Positions 18,133-27,940 are shown, counted from the first letter of the stretch. The stretch is DNA of 64,000 bases from JADCRZ01 sp037718865 (GCA_037718865.1 JBBJMP010000026.1:1-64000), one strand, 5' to 3'. The notes: generated from the letters alone by a model not told the origin. Made by a program: numbers and translations.

Positions 18133-20013
18133 ATGATGAAGCCTTCTTTACATGTATACCTGAGCGTTCTGCTGAGCTTATCTGCCATTGCCCAGGAAAG
18201 ACCCAATATCCTTTGGCTGGTTACCGAAGACATGAGCCCTTACCTGAGCTGTTACGGCAATAAGATGATCTCTACTCCAAATTTAGACCAACTGGCAAAA
18301 CAAGGTATTCGGTTCACCCAGGCCCATTCCAATGGGGTGCAATGTTCGCCTGCAAGGTCCACCGTTATTTCAAGCATATACGCAACCAGTCTGGGAACAG
18401 ATATTCACCGGGAAAAAAGGCCTGTAAATGATTCTTTCTATTTTCCCATTTACATGCGCAGGGCAGGCTATTACTGCACCAATAACCCAAAAGAGGACTA
18501 CAATTCTGTAAAAACGCCTGTGACTGTTTGGGACGAATCAGGCAGAAAGGCCCACTACTTTAACCGTACCAATAAGAATCAGCCTTTTTTTGCAGTGTAT
18601 AATCAGAATATTACCCATATGACCAGGGTTGCTACCAGGAACACTGAAGGCAGGGAGCAAAGAACGGTGGCCATGAAGGATGTGGAAGTACCAGGTTATA
18701 TCCCCGATCTTCCGGAAGTGCGGGATGATATCTCGTGGAATATGGGGGCGGTTCAATTGATGGACCAATGGGTGGGGAAAATGATAGCAGAACTGAAAGC
18801 AAAGGGAGAATTTGATAATACCATTATATTTTTTTATTCCGACCATGGGGGCACAGTTCCCAGGGGAAAAGCCTACGTGTATGAAACAGGCGGCCTTGTG
18901 CCGCTCATCGTCTATTTTCCTCCAAAGTGGCAGCACCTGGCAGGTATGGCACAACCATCTGTCACTGACAGACTGGTATCGTTTGTTGATTTTGCCCCCA
19001 CTATTTTAAGCCTCGCCGGCGAGAAAATCCCTTCTTTCATGACGGGCAAGCCTTTCTTTACCGACATTGGGCAAAGGAAAGAAAACATCCGTGGTTATGT
19101 CATCTCCTTTACGGCCAATCAAGGCCCTAGTTTTATGCCTTCCCGCTCGATCAATGACGGTAAGTTTCACCTGATCTGGAATTTCCAGAGCGCTTACCCC
19201 AACGGCGCCCGTCAAAGCTACCAGTGGCAGATGCCCGCGCAAATGGCCTGGGATAAAGCAAATATGCAAGGGAAGCTTACCACGGACCTGCATAAAAAGT
19301 TCTGGTTGCCATCACCTGCTTTTGAGTTATATGATATCAAAAATGACAGCTTAGAAATTAATGACTTATCAAATATTGCTGCATACGCGCAAGAGTTAAA
19401 GCGGTTGAAGCAGTTGTTAATAAACGAATTGAATGAACAAAAAGACATTGGTTTTATTCCTCCCGAATACAGGAAGGATCTTCAAAAGAATGGAGATTTA
19501 TATAGTGTGATCCGCAAAAATGGTAACCAAGTAGACAGAATAATTAATGCGGCTACCCTTGCCTCTGAAAAGAACGCTGAAAATCTTAAAAAATTAACTG
19601 CATATCTTTCTGATAGAGATCCGGTTATCCGGTATTGGGGAGCCAGTGGCCTATGCGGGTTGGCCAAGGCGGGCCTTATCTCAGCCTTGCCTGAAGAAGC
19701 CAGGGTTTCTTTTTTTGATGATAATGTGATAAAAGAAGTGAAATGCCTGCTTGCAGAAGCCATGATCTACAAGGGCGATTCAAAAACCGGCCTGGATTAT
19801 TTAGTAGCTGAAGCAGGGAATAATTTTTCCCCAGCCGTAGCCTGTCTTCAAAATATCGGAAAGCTTGCCAGGCCAGTTGTAAACAGCATTAAAAAATTTG
19901 TAGTCGACAAGGATATAAAAAATAAATTTTATTTAACCTCCGTATTGATCAATTGCGGCGAACTGCCTTATACTGATCTTTACAAATATGAACCCAAAGG
20001 AGCAGGTGAATAA
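18133..20013 (+). CDS. Sulfatase with C-terminal HEAT-like region
   Basis: About 626 residues; ATG 18133 or 18136 (MMKPSLHVYLSVLLSLSAIA) gives a good signal peptide, while 18100 would add an Asn-rich leader. NILWLVTEDMSPYLSCYGNK and VQCSPARSTVISS carry the metal site and a CSPAR formylglycine motif, with Ala where most neighbours have Ser. FYSDHGGTVPRGKAYVYETG and FVDFAPTILSLAGEKIP fit the N-sulfoglucosamine-sulfatase-like group. The last about 150 residues (YLSDRDPVIRYWGASGLCGL and onward) look like HEAT repeats, a known C-terminal addition in this group. Confidence 0.88.
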   Translation: MMKPSLHVYLSVLLSLSAIAQERPNILWLVTEDMSPYLSCYGNKMISTPNLDQLAKQGIRFTQAHSNGVQCSPARSTVISSIYATSLGTDIHREKRPVNDSFYFPIYMRRAGYYCTNNPKEDYNSVKTPVTVWDESGRKAHYFNRTNKNQPFFAVYNQNITHMTRVATRNTEGREQRTVAMKDVEVPGYIPDLPEVRDDISWNMGAVQLMDQWVGKMIAELKAKGEFDNTIIFFYSDHGGTVPRGKAYVYETGGLVPLIVYFPPKWQHLAGMAQPSVTDRLVSFVDFAPTILSLAGEKIPSFMTGKPFFTDIGQRKENIRGYVISFTANQGPSFMPSRSINDGKFHLIWNFQSAYPNGARQSYQWQMPAQMAWDKANMQGKLTTDLHKKFWLPSPAFELYDIKNDSLEINDLSNIAAYAQELKRLKQLLINELNEQKDIGFIPPEYRKDLQKNGDLYSVIRKNGNQVDRIINAATLASEKNAENLKKLTAYLSDRDPVIRYWGASGLCGLAKAGLISALPEEARVSFFDDNVIKEVKCLLAEAMIYKGDSKTGLDYLVAEAGNNFSPAVACLQNIGKLARPVVNSIKKFVVDKDIKNKFYLTSVLINCGELPYTDLYKYEPKGAGE

Positions 20014-20160
20014 AAGTTAGGAACAACTCTTTTGCTAACCGGCTTCAATCCTAAGCAAAGTAGTATGTGAGTTCAAAAATAGTTGTTGTTGGTAGCTATA
20101 CTTATTAAAGCTGGAAAATTTACATTATTAGGAGAAACACTGGTCGGCGAAACATTTTTC

Positions 20161-20865
20161 ATGTATGAAGGCGAAGAAAGGTACCTTTATTTCCATTCTT
20201 CAAATATTCCAAACGCCAACTGCTTGACCAATCATTCTACAAATGAGGTTAAAATACTGCTTTGCAAAGTAGCGGAGGGTGATGAAAACGCGTGTGGACA
20301 GCTTTTTGAAATCTATTACAATCAACTGGGTGCCTTTATTCAACGCATTACTGAATGTGAACAGCTAACAAAGGAGATCGTTCAGGATGTATTTCTAAAA
20401 GTATGGACCAGGCGCAGTTCGCTTTCCGATATTAACTGCTTTCATGCCTACCTTATTGTTATGGCCAGGGATCATGCCTTTAATTGTTTAAAACAAATTG
20501 CCAGGGAAGATACACAAAAAAAAGAATGGGTCAATACAACGCTAAGCCAGGCTGCTGCTGATACCGAAGAAGCAGATAGCACCAACGCAGGCGGCCATAT
20601 TGAGGCTGCAGTGGAATTACTTACCCCACGTCAAAAGGAAATTTTTACATTAAGCAGGATAAATGGCATGAAGCAACCCGAAATAGCCCGCAAGTTGCAC
20701 ATATCACTTGAAACAGTCAAAAAGCATTCGTTGCTCGCGATGCGTTTTTTGAAAAATCATCTCCGTATTCATACTGACCTTATTATTCTTTTCTTGCAAG
20801 CCTTTTCTAAAAAAATAATTAAATTTTACTACCACCTTTCTGAAACTCCGTTGTCTTACCTGTAA
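20161..20865 (+). CDS. RNA polymerase ECF-type sigma factor
   Basis: 234 residues from ATG 20161 (MYEGEERYLYF); an earlier in-frame start at 20083 adds 26 residues not typical of the family. Region 2 is visible as ACGQLFEIYYNQLGAFIQRI and EIVQDVFLKVWTRRSSL. Region 4 is LLTPRQKEIFTLSRINGMKQ and PEIARKLHISLETVKKHS, a helix-turn-helix reading the -35 element. This is the Bacteroidota ECF type normally held by a FecR anti-sigma factor and linked to SusC/SusD loci. The adjacent FecR gene is truncated, so control of this factor may be altered. Confidence 0.9.
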   Translation: MYEGEERYLYFHSSNIPNANCLTNHSTNEVKILLCKVAEGDENACGQLFEIYYNQLGAFIQRITECEQLTKEIVQDVFLKVWTRRSSLSDINCFHAYLIVMARDHAFNCLKQIAREDTQKKEWVNTTLSQAAADTEEADSTNAGGHIEAAVELLTPRQKEIFTLSRINGMKQPEIARKLHISLETVKKHSLLAMRFLKNHLRIHTDLIILFLQAFSKKIIKFYYHLSETPLSYL

Positions 20866-20908
20866 TAAAATGCTGTATGGCTTTAAACAAGTACAACTAC
20901 CTGATGCG

Positions 20909-21124
20909 ATGAATAAACCAAGATTAAACTATTTATTTCACGCATACTTTAGTAAAAGCGCTACACGTGAGGAACGTGATGAACTGATGGAATTACTGAA
21001 AGACCCTGAAAATGATGAGCAGGTAAAAAATTTACTTACGAAAACATTACATGACTTTAACGGCCAGGAAAAGCTTTTTAATGTGAGCCAGGGCAAGATG
21101 ATGGTTGAGAAGATAGTCGAATGA
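20909..21124 (+). pseudogene. FecR anti-sigma factor, cytoplasmic N-terminal stub
   Basis: 71 codons from ATG 20909 (MNKPRLNYLFHAYFSKSATR), continuing EERDELMELLKDPENDE and LFNVSQGKMMVEKIVE. This is the cytoplasmic sigma-binding part of FecR proteins (usually about 300-400 residues). The transmembrane helix and periplasmic FecR domain are absent: only 57 bp separate the stop from the SusC start. Either a deletion removed them or the stub is retained as a soluble sigma-binding peptide. Confidence 0.7.
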
Positions 21125-21181
21125 CTAAGGCTCAATCAACTCATATAATAATTGGGCTTCTTTACTTTTAAATCTCATATA

Positions 21182-24100
21182 ATGAAGAAAAATTTATGCT
21201 ACCATGTTACAAGTTGTTTTTTGATAATGCTGTTTTTAACTGGGTTCTCGCTAAAAGCCAAAGCGCAAATTACTGTTACCGGTTCCGTTACAGCTGCTGG
21301 AACCAATGAAGTTTTAATTGGTGCAACAGTAGCCATAAAGGGAACCACTTTAGCTACCACTACTGATGCAAAAGGGCAATACACTATTAGGAATGTCACT
21401 CCGCGGTCAACCTTGCTTTTTAGTTATTCAGGGTTCGGCAACCGGGAGGTATCCTCAAATGGACAATCGGTTGTCAATGTAGTCCTGGCAGCAAATGATA
21501 GTGCACTTCAAGGGGTGGTGGTTGTTGGGTATGGTACCCAAAAGAAAAGGAATGTGACAGGAGCCGTGGGTTCGGTTAAGTTTGACCAGGATATATCCAG
21601 CCGGCCAATGGTGGAATTTGGCCAGGCATTATCCGGCAAGGTAGCAGGAGTACAGGTACTTACTGCCAGCGGGCGGCCCGGTTCTTCTTCAACCGTGCAG
21701 ATCCGGGGATTAGCTTCTATTTCTGCAAACAGTTCACCGCTGATTGTTGTTGATGGCAACCCTCTCCCCAGCTATGATTTAAACCTTATCAATAGTGCCG
21801 ACATTGAATCCATTGATATTTTGAAGGATGCTTCTTCGGCCGCTATTTATGGGTCGAGAGGAGGAAACGGGGTAATTCTTATCACTACTAAAAGTGGCAA
21901 ATCAGGGAAAGGCAGGCTGGATTTTAGCTATGCTACCACTTTTCAGCAAGCAATAGACCGGGTTGAGATGATGAATTCGCGCGAGTATGCGCTGGCCTCT
22001 ATTGATGCTGCCCAAAACGCATGGATTGATAGAGGAGGCGATCCGAGTGCACCGAATACCCTGGCTGCGAGAGGTGCTTACAAATATACCTGGCCAGTGG
22101 CATTTAATAATCCAGACACCCTTGTTTATACCGATTTTCAGGATCTTATTTTTCGTACGGCCCCCATGCATAAATTTGATTTAAGTGTTTCAGGTGGAAA
22201 TGAAAAATCAAATTATCTTATCTCCGGAGGGTATATTACACAACAAGGAATCGTCATTAATTCAGATTACAGCAAATATGCCTTAAGCATAAAAGCGTCT
22301 TCCAAAATATTGGATTGGGTAGAGATTGGCGGAAAGTTAGGCGCTGTGTACGATAAGTCGAACACTCCTATTGACCGTATAACAGAGTGGGCTGTACAAT
22401 ATCCAACTATTTATCCTGTTTATGGAACCAATGGCTATCTGGGCGATGCCACGAATACTCCTGGTTTGCAGAATTACGACAACATTCTTTTCAGGGCAAG
22501 AAATGGCCACCCTTTATATGTAATCAATGACAGAAGACCAAGTCAGAACTTTAATAGTTTAGGAAACATATATGCGCAATTTGAATTTATTCCCGGTTTA
22601 CGACTTAAGTCGTCACTTAACTATTTCTATAACCGCCAAGACAATTCAACATACGCCGCAGTACAGCATAACATGGGGCCCAGTTATAATACTGAAGGCG
22701 TGCTTACTGGTACCCAGGCAAGAACTATTAACTATAACCTGCAAAACCTGCTAACATATGATAAGGAAATAGGTGATCATAACCTGTCTGCATTACTAGG
22801 TTATGAATATCTTAAAAATGATTTTTACAGTGCAAGCCAGGGACGGAACAGGTTTGATAATGACCAGATTCAATACCTGAGTGCCGGGCAGGTTATCTCT
22901 GTAGCTTCAGATAATGCCACAGAAACTGTGTTGATTTCAAGTTTTGCACGGGCGTCTTATAATTTTAAGAATAAATATATTGCTTCTGTTTCATTTCGGC
23001 GGGATGGGTCTTCAAGGTTTGGCCCAAATAAAAAGTGGGGGTATTTTCCGTCTGCTTCAGTAGGATGGATCGTATCGGATGAGGTATTCATGACCAATCT
23101 TTCTCAGGTTAACAATTTAAAATTAAGGGCCAGCTATGGCTTTACCGGGAATGATAGAATCGGCGATTACCGTTGGATTGGTTCCATGCAACAAGGACGA
23201 GTGGCCTTTGGGACTACTCCGGGTATTTCTTATTACCCTTCCAGCATTTCAAATCCTGACCTGGGATGGGAGCGCACGAAACAGTTTAATTTTGGATTAG
23301 ATCTTGGTTTGCTGAATAACCGCATAAGTTTGGAAGCAGATTACTATATCTCGAAATCAGACGGCTTATTGCTTGAAGTTCCTATTCCTCAGGTATCCGG
23401 GTTCGGTAGCGTTTTTCAAAATATAGGAGAGCTGGAAAATAAAGGTATAGAGTTAGCCTTAACAACCCAAAATATGAAGGGGGCTTTTGAATGGTCTACA
23501 CAAATAAATTTCTCCCGTAACAGGAATCAAATATTATCCCTGGGCCCCAATGATGCTCCTATGAACCTAAATGCGAGTAATGCTTTACCCGTGCGGAATG
23601 AAGTTGGGCAGCCAATCTTTAACTTCTATGGATATAGATATATTGGCGTTTATAAAAATCAAAAAGACATTGACTCAGACCCTTCTCATTTGCCAGGTAC
23701 AAAACCGGGGGATGGCAGATATGAAGATCTTAATAAAGATGGAAAGCTGGAATCAAATGACCGGACTATCATCGGAAACCCGGCGCCTGACTTTACTTAT
23801 GGTATAACCAATAATTTCAAATACAAAAATATTGACCTTAGTTTCCTTTTCCAGGGGGTTCAGGGTAGTGAAGTATTCGACAATAATCTGCGTCGTTCTT
23901 TATTTTATCATGAAGGCAGAAACTACGCGAAATCTGTCGTTAACAGATGGCGATCAGAAGCACAACCTGGCGATGGCTACCATCATAAATTGACGGTTGA
24001 TCTGCATGGCCTGGAGCAAACCCCCTCAAGTTACTGGATTGTAGATGGTTCCTATGTCAGGCTTAAAAGCCTTACACTTGGGTATAATATGCCTGCTAGT

Positions 24101-24298
24101 CTAATCAGTAAAATAAGTTTAGGTTCAGTGAGGGTTTATTTAAATGGACAAAATTTGTTTACTGCCAAGAATGCTAATCTTTTTGATCCGGAAAATTTTA
24201 GCGGAGGCGCCGACCAGGCATTACAAAGGGGTGCAAGCCATTCTCCTTATCCTACAACTAAAACATATTCCTTAGGTATTAACATTTCACTCAAATAA
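21182..24298 (+). CDS. SusC/RagA-type TonB-dependent outer-membrane transporter
   Basis: 1038 residues from ATG 21182 (MKKNLCYHVTSCFLIMLFLT signal). The mature part opens with a carboxypeptidase-D-like regulatory domain (ITVTGSVTAAGTNEVLIGAT), then the SusC TonB-box-like segment VVVGYGTQKKRNVTGAVGSV, the plug (GVQVLTASGRPGSSSTVQIR; DILKDASSAAIYGSRGGNGV) and the long beta-barrel ending SLGINISLK. No STN domain is present before the regulatory domain, although transporters that signal through FecR usually carry one. It imports large nutrients, presumably oligosaccharides from the sulfatase substrate, together with the SusD partner 16 bp downstream. Confidence 0.95.
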   Translation: MKKNLCYHVTSCFLIMLFLTGFSLKAKAQITVTGSVTAAGTNEVLIGATVAIKGTTLATTTDAKGQYTIRNVTPRSTLLFSYSGFGNREVSSNGQSVVNVVLAANDSALQGVVVVGYGTQKKRNVTGAVGSVKFDQDISSRPMVEFGQALSGKVAGVQVLTASGRPGSSSTVQIRGLASISANSSPLIVVDGNPLPSYDLNLINSADIESIDILKDASSAAIYGSRGGNGVILITTKSGKSGKGRLDFSYATTFQQAIDRVEMMNSREYALASIDAAQNAWIDRGGDPSAPNTLAARGAYKYTWPVAFNNPDTLVYTDFQDLIFRTAPMHKFDLSVSGGNEKSNYLISGGYITQQGIVINSDYSKYALSIKASSKILDWVEIGGKLGAVYDKSNTPIDRITEWAVQYPTIYPVYGTNGYLGDATNTPGLQNYDNILFRARNGHPLYVINDRRPSQNFNSLGNIYAQFEFIPGLRLKSSLNYFYNRQDNSTYAAVQHNMGPSYNTEGVLTGTQARTINYNLQNLLTYDKEIGDHNLSALLGYEYLKNDFYSASQGRNRFDNDQIQYLSAGQVISVASDNATETVLISSFARASYNFKNKYIASVSFRRDGSSRFGPNKKWGYFPSASVGWIVSDEVFMTNLSQVNNLKLRASYGFTGNDRIGDYRWIGSMQQGRVAFGTTPGISYYPSSISNPDLGWERTKQFNFGLDLGLLNNRISLEADYYISKSDGLLLEVPIPQVSGFGSVFQNIGELENKGIELALTTQNMKGAFEWSTQINFSRNRNQILSLGPNDAPMNLNASNALPVRNEVGQPIFNFYGYRYIGVYKNQKDIDSDPSHLPGTKPGDGRYEDLNKDGKLESNDRTIIGNPAPDFTYGITNNFKYKNIDLSFLFQGVQGSEVFDNNLRRSLFYHEGRNYAKSVVNRWRSEAQPGDGYHHKLTVDLHGLEQTPSSYWIVDGSYVRLKSLTLGYNMPASLISKISLGSVRVYLNGQNLFTAKNANLFDPENFSGGADQALQRGASHSPYPTTKTYSLGINISLK

Positions 24299-24314
24299 AT
24301 AAGAAATTGCCCGT

Positions 24315-25769
24315 ATGAGAAATATTAAATATTTTATCCTAATAGTAGTCACGTTAATTTTACTGGGTTGTAAAAAAGAAGAGCTTGATCTTTATCCCCT
24401 TACAAGCCTTACTGAAGCAAATTCTTACAATACCGAAACCCAGCTTACCCAGGCGGTTAATGATATTTACCGTCAAATGCGAATTATTTACAATGCACAG
24501 GGAATTGCAGATTTGTTTGGAGAGTTACGGTCTGACAATACTTACATAAAGATTGCAGCAGCAGGTGGAGCCACTTCAAACGATATAATCAATTTTACAA
24601 TAAGAACAGATAATCCTTTAATCGCAACTGCCTGGGCAAACTGCTACAATGCTATTTTTATATGCAACAATGCCATAGAGCAATTGGAGAAAACAACGGT
24701 TGTTTTTCAACAGCCCGACGTAAAGGAAAGGCTTAAGGCAGAAGCGGTATTTGTAAGGTCCTTAATTTATTTTAATATGGTAAGGGCATGGGGAGATGTT
24801 CCCCAGGTTTTAAAAGTGATAACCCCTGAACAAAGCTATTCGTACATTCGCGAAAGCAAAGATGTAATCTATAAACAAATTATTGGCGATCTAAACTATA
24901 GTAAAGGTATATTGCCAGCCAGATACACTGGAACCAATATCGGAAGGATAACTAAATACGGGGCCACAGGAGTTTTAGCAAAAATTTATCTGACGCTGGG
25001 CGATAAGCCTAATGCTGAGAAGGAATTACGTGAAATTGTTAATTCCGGGCTGTATTCATTAGATGCAAATGCCAACGGGGTCATTAATACAGATGATTAC
25101 CTGTTCAATTTCCAGGCAACTACAAAGAATAGCAAAGAATCTGTTTTAGAAGTGCAATACCTGGGAGGTGTGAATGCCTCTAACAGTAACCACCAGGAAT
25201 TTTATGCACCCTGGCATTTTGCTTATCATTTGCCGGGGTCTACAGAGAACCTGTTGGGGCAGGGATATAACACTCCAACAGAAGATATTTTCAACGAATT
25301 TGAATCAAATGATCCCAGGAAAGCTGCCTCTGTTAATCCGGGGTTTATTAACCTGACCACTAATCAATTTGTAGATTACCCGTGGACGCCCAAATTTTAT
25401 GACCCAACCTGGAGAAATCCCGGACAAAATTTCGAAATTATCCGTTATGCGGATATCCTGCTTATGTTATCGGAAGTTACTAATGACCCCGCTAACCTCA
25501 ACATGGTAAGAGCCCGTGTTAGCATGCCCGGCTTTGGGCAACCTGGGTTTCCCGCCAAATATAATACCCTGGCTTTAGCTATTGAACATGAGCGAAGAGT
25601 TGAACTTTCGTTTGAATTTCACCGGTTTTTTGATTTAGTGCGAACTGGCCGGGCCATTGAGGTCATGAAATCAAAAGGATATAAGATTGACCAAAACAAT
25701 TTGTTCTTCCCCATCCCCCTTAATACGATAGATGTAAATCCAAAAATCACCCAGAATGCAGGATACTAA
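24315..25769 (+). CDS. SusD/RagB family substrate-binding lipoprotein
   Basis: 484 residues with a lipobox signal (LILLGC, Cys at residue 19), so anchored in the outer membrane. LDLYPLTSLTEANSYNTETQ at the N-terminus, AEAVFVRSLIYFNMVRAWGD in the TPR-like region, and the C-terminal ALAIEHERRVELSFEFHRFF and DLVRTGRA are hallmark SusD segments. It forms the lid and glycan-binding partner of the SusC pore encoded just upstream. The two genes surely form one transcription unit. Confidence 0.95.
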   Translation: MRNIKYFILIVVTLILLGCKKEELDLYPLTSLTEANSYNTETQLTQAVNDIYRQMRIIYNAQGIADLFGELRSDNTYIKIAAAGGATSNDIINFTIRTDNPLIATAWANCYNAIFICNNAIEQLEKTTVVFQQPDVKERLKAEAVFVRSLIYFNMVRAWGDVPQVLKVITPEQSYSYIRESKDVIYKQIIGDLNYSKGILPARYTGTNIGRITKYGATGVLAKIYLTLGDKPNAEKELREIVNSGLYSLDANANGVINTDDYLFNFQATTKNSKESVLEVQYLGGVNASNSNHQEFYAPWHFAYHLPGSTENLLGQGYNTPTEDIFNEFESNDPRKAASVNPGFINLTTNQFVDYPWTPKFYDPTWRNPGQNFEIIRYADILLMLSEVTNDPANLNMVRARVSMPGFGQPGFPAKYNTLALAIEHERRVELSFEFHRFFDLVRTGRAIEVMKSKGYKIDQNNLFFPIPLNTIDVNPKITQNAGY

Positions 25770-25886
25770 AAGGATATAAATAGTTTTTCACGACAACGGA
25801 GATTTTTTGCAAGTATCCTAAACAGTTTTCCAGGCCTTGTTTTAAGCTAACATTGTCCAATTCCAATATAGCATCAATCATCGTTC

Positions 25887-26178
25887 ATGAACTATAAAAA
25901 ATACAAGTTCGCTTCCCTATTCTCTCTGATTCTATTTCTTATAGGTTCCGAACATGAAGTGCTGGGTCAAAATTCGAAAATGGCGGCGCCAAATATTATT
26001 TTCATTATTGCAGATGATGTGAGTTGGAATAATATTGGCTGTATGGTAACCCGGCAGTACGAACACCAAACATTGACCAACTCGCCCGGCAGGGAATCCG
26101 GTTCGATAATGCTTTCGTAACCACGAGCTCATGTAGTCCGAGCCGCAACAGCATCTTTACTGGCAGATACCCCCATAG
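25887..26178 (+). pseudogene. Second sulfatase stub, frameshifted
   Basis: From ATG 25887 a signal peptide (FSLILFLIGSEHEVLGQ) leads to NIIFIIADDVSWNNIGC. A lost base near 26040 moves the sense to another frame reading YGNPAVRTPNIDQLARQGIR and SCSPSRNSIFTGRYPHS, the sulfatase metal-site and formylglycine motifs. Homology ends at about 26178, where DNA polymerase-like sequence begins. It is thus the first 95 or so residues of a sulfatase, broken twice. Confidence 0.7.
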
Positions 26179-26943
26179 CATATTGCTCTCAAAACTTCCG
26201 GAAGACGCTCAATGCTCAGGAGATGAAACATTTCTTGATCCAAGTGAGCTTATTGATAAATTTAAGGCATATCCATTCATCGTAACCAACACTTACAAAT
26301 TGATGGAGAGTTGTAATATTGAAATGGATTTTAGAATCGATAAGAATAAAAAGACATACGGAGGCGTCGAAGAGGATGACCGGATTTTACTTGAGAAAAT
26401 GGCCAACGACGGGCTCGTTTCACGCTACGGCATACGAAACAAAATAGTAATAGAAAGATTGAAAAAAGAATTGCAGATTATCAATGACCTTGGATATAAC
26501 TCTTATTCCTGATTAATTATGATGTTATCCGTTATGCCCAGTCCCGGGGATTATACTACGTTGGAAGGGGTAGTGGGGCACACTCCATTGTAGCCTATTG
26601 CTTACGCATTACGGATGTGGATCCCATCGAGCTTAATTTATACTTCGAACGTTTCTTAAATCCTCACAGAACCTCTCCCCCTGACTTCGATATTGATTTT
26701 TCCTGGACTGACAGGGATGAGCTGATTGATTATTTCTTCAACGGTATGGCAAAAAACATGTGGCGCTCTGGCTTCTTACCCCACCTCCAACGGGATGCCA
26801 TTATCAGGCAGCTAGGCAAAGTCTTTGGCGTGCCGGATCAGGAAATAAAAGCACTTCAGCGCACTACCCGGCCACAGGATAAACGTCAACAAGAATATTT
26901 GCATAAACAGGGCTGGACATTGGAGCAGGCTGCAATTTCTTGA
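26179..26943 (+). pseudogene. Internal fragment of DNA polymerase III alpha subunit (DnaE-type)
   Basis: Pieces in shifting frames read DETFLDPSELIDKFKAYPFI, KKTYGGVEEDDRILLEKMAN, then (after a shift near 26511) LYYVGRGSGAHSIVAYCLRI and TDVDPIELNLYFERFLNPHR, and PPDFDIDFSWTDRDELIDYF. The catalytic-centre motif PDFDIDFSW identifies a DnaE-type polymerase palm. Two compensating shifts around 26735-26790 (QRYGKKHVAL then QRDAIIRQLGKVFG) show further decay. Only about 250 of the expected 1000 or more residues remain, with neither end. Confidence 0.7.
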
Positions 26944-27070
26944 CAGGTTTATTCAAGATCGAATATAATGCTTATCTTTTGCGACCAGTAACTGTCGGTC
27001 AGCAACAACCCGATAGCTATCGGGTGTCTGCCTGCACAACTTTAAACATTCACATATCAAAACGATTATC

Positions 27071-27940
27071 ATGAACAGAAGATCTTTTTTAGGCAATGCC
27101 GCTTCCGGGCTCGCCGCTTCCGGAATTCTTACTTCCATTCCCTCCGCCGTCTTTGCCATGTCGAAGAGAAAAGGCATTGATATGCCACTCGGCTTTCAGT
27201 CCTATGTATTTCGGGATGTGATCGGCCAGAAACCAGAGGAGACAATGAAACGGTTGGCAGGCTATGGTTACCAAAACGTGGAATGGTGCAGTCCAAAGGG
27301 ATACCAGGGGGATTTCGCTCCACTCGCTAAATATTCAGGTAAAGAACTTAAAAAGATTACCAACGATTCCGGACTGCAAACCACCAGTTGCCATTTCACC
27401 TGGAAAGAGATTACAGACGATGCAAGCCTGGCTGAACGTATCGGGTTCGCTAACGAATTAGGTTTGAAAAACATCGTATGTTCAGGGGGACTTATGAGCA
27501 AAACGGAAGATGAGGTAAAGAAACGATGCGACCAGATGAACCATGTAGGTGAGATGGTGAAAAAAGGCGGCATGATTGCAGGATATCATAATCATAACGG
27601 CGAGTTTGACGAAAAATTCGATGGTCGTCCGCAATACGATTTGATGATGGAGCGCCTCGATCCCTCGCTGGTAAAGATGCAGTTCCAGGTAGCCGCCATT
27701 ACCTCAGGATATAAAGCCCAGGATTATTTTCGCAAATTCCCCGATCGTTTCATTTCGGCGCACCTCCAGGATTATAGTCCTGCAGATCATAAGAAAGAAG
27801 TAGTTATGGGTACAGGCATTGTTGACTGGAAAGATTTTTTCGACGCTGCCAAAGTTGGTGGGCTTCAATATATTTTTGTAGAGATGGAATCTGACCCAAC
27901 GGTTATGCAGGGATGCGCCAACTATATAAAAAACATGTAG
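27071..27940 (+). CDS. Tat-exported sugar phosphate isomerase/epimerase-like TIM barrel
   Basis: 289 residues. MNRRSFLGNAASGLAASGIL is a twin-arginine signal. The mature part is a xylose-isomerase-like TIM barrel: LGFQSYVFRDVIGQKPEETM, YQNVEWCSPKGY, GMIAGYHNHNGEFDE and FVEMESDP place Glu and His residues at the usual metal-site strands. Proteins of this type isomerise or epimerise sugars, often next to sulfatase or SusCD loci. The substrate is not readable. The gene is intact between two pseudogene blocks. Confidence 0.85.
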   Translation: MNRRSFLGNAASGLAASGILTSIPSAVFAMSKRKGIDMPLGFQSYVFRDVIGQKPEETMKRLAGYGYQNVEWCSPKGYQGDFAPLAKYSGKELKKITNDSGLQTTSCHFTWKEITDDASLAERIGFANELGLKNIVCSGGLMSKTEDEVKKRCDQMNHVGEMVKKGGMIAGYHNHNGEFDEKFDGRPQYDLMMERLDPSLVKMQFQVAAITSGYKAQDYFRKFPDRFISAHLQDYSPADHKKEVVMGTGIVDWKDFFDAAKVGGLQYIFVEMESDPTVMQGCANYIKNM

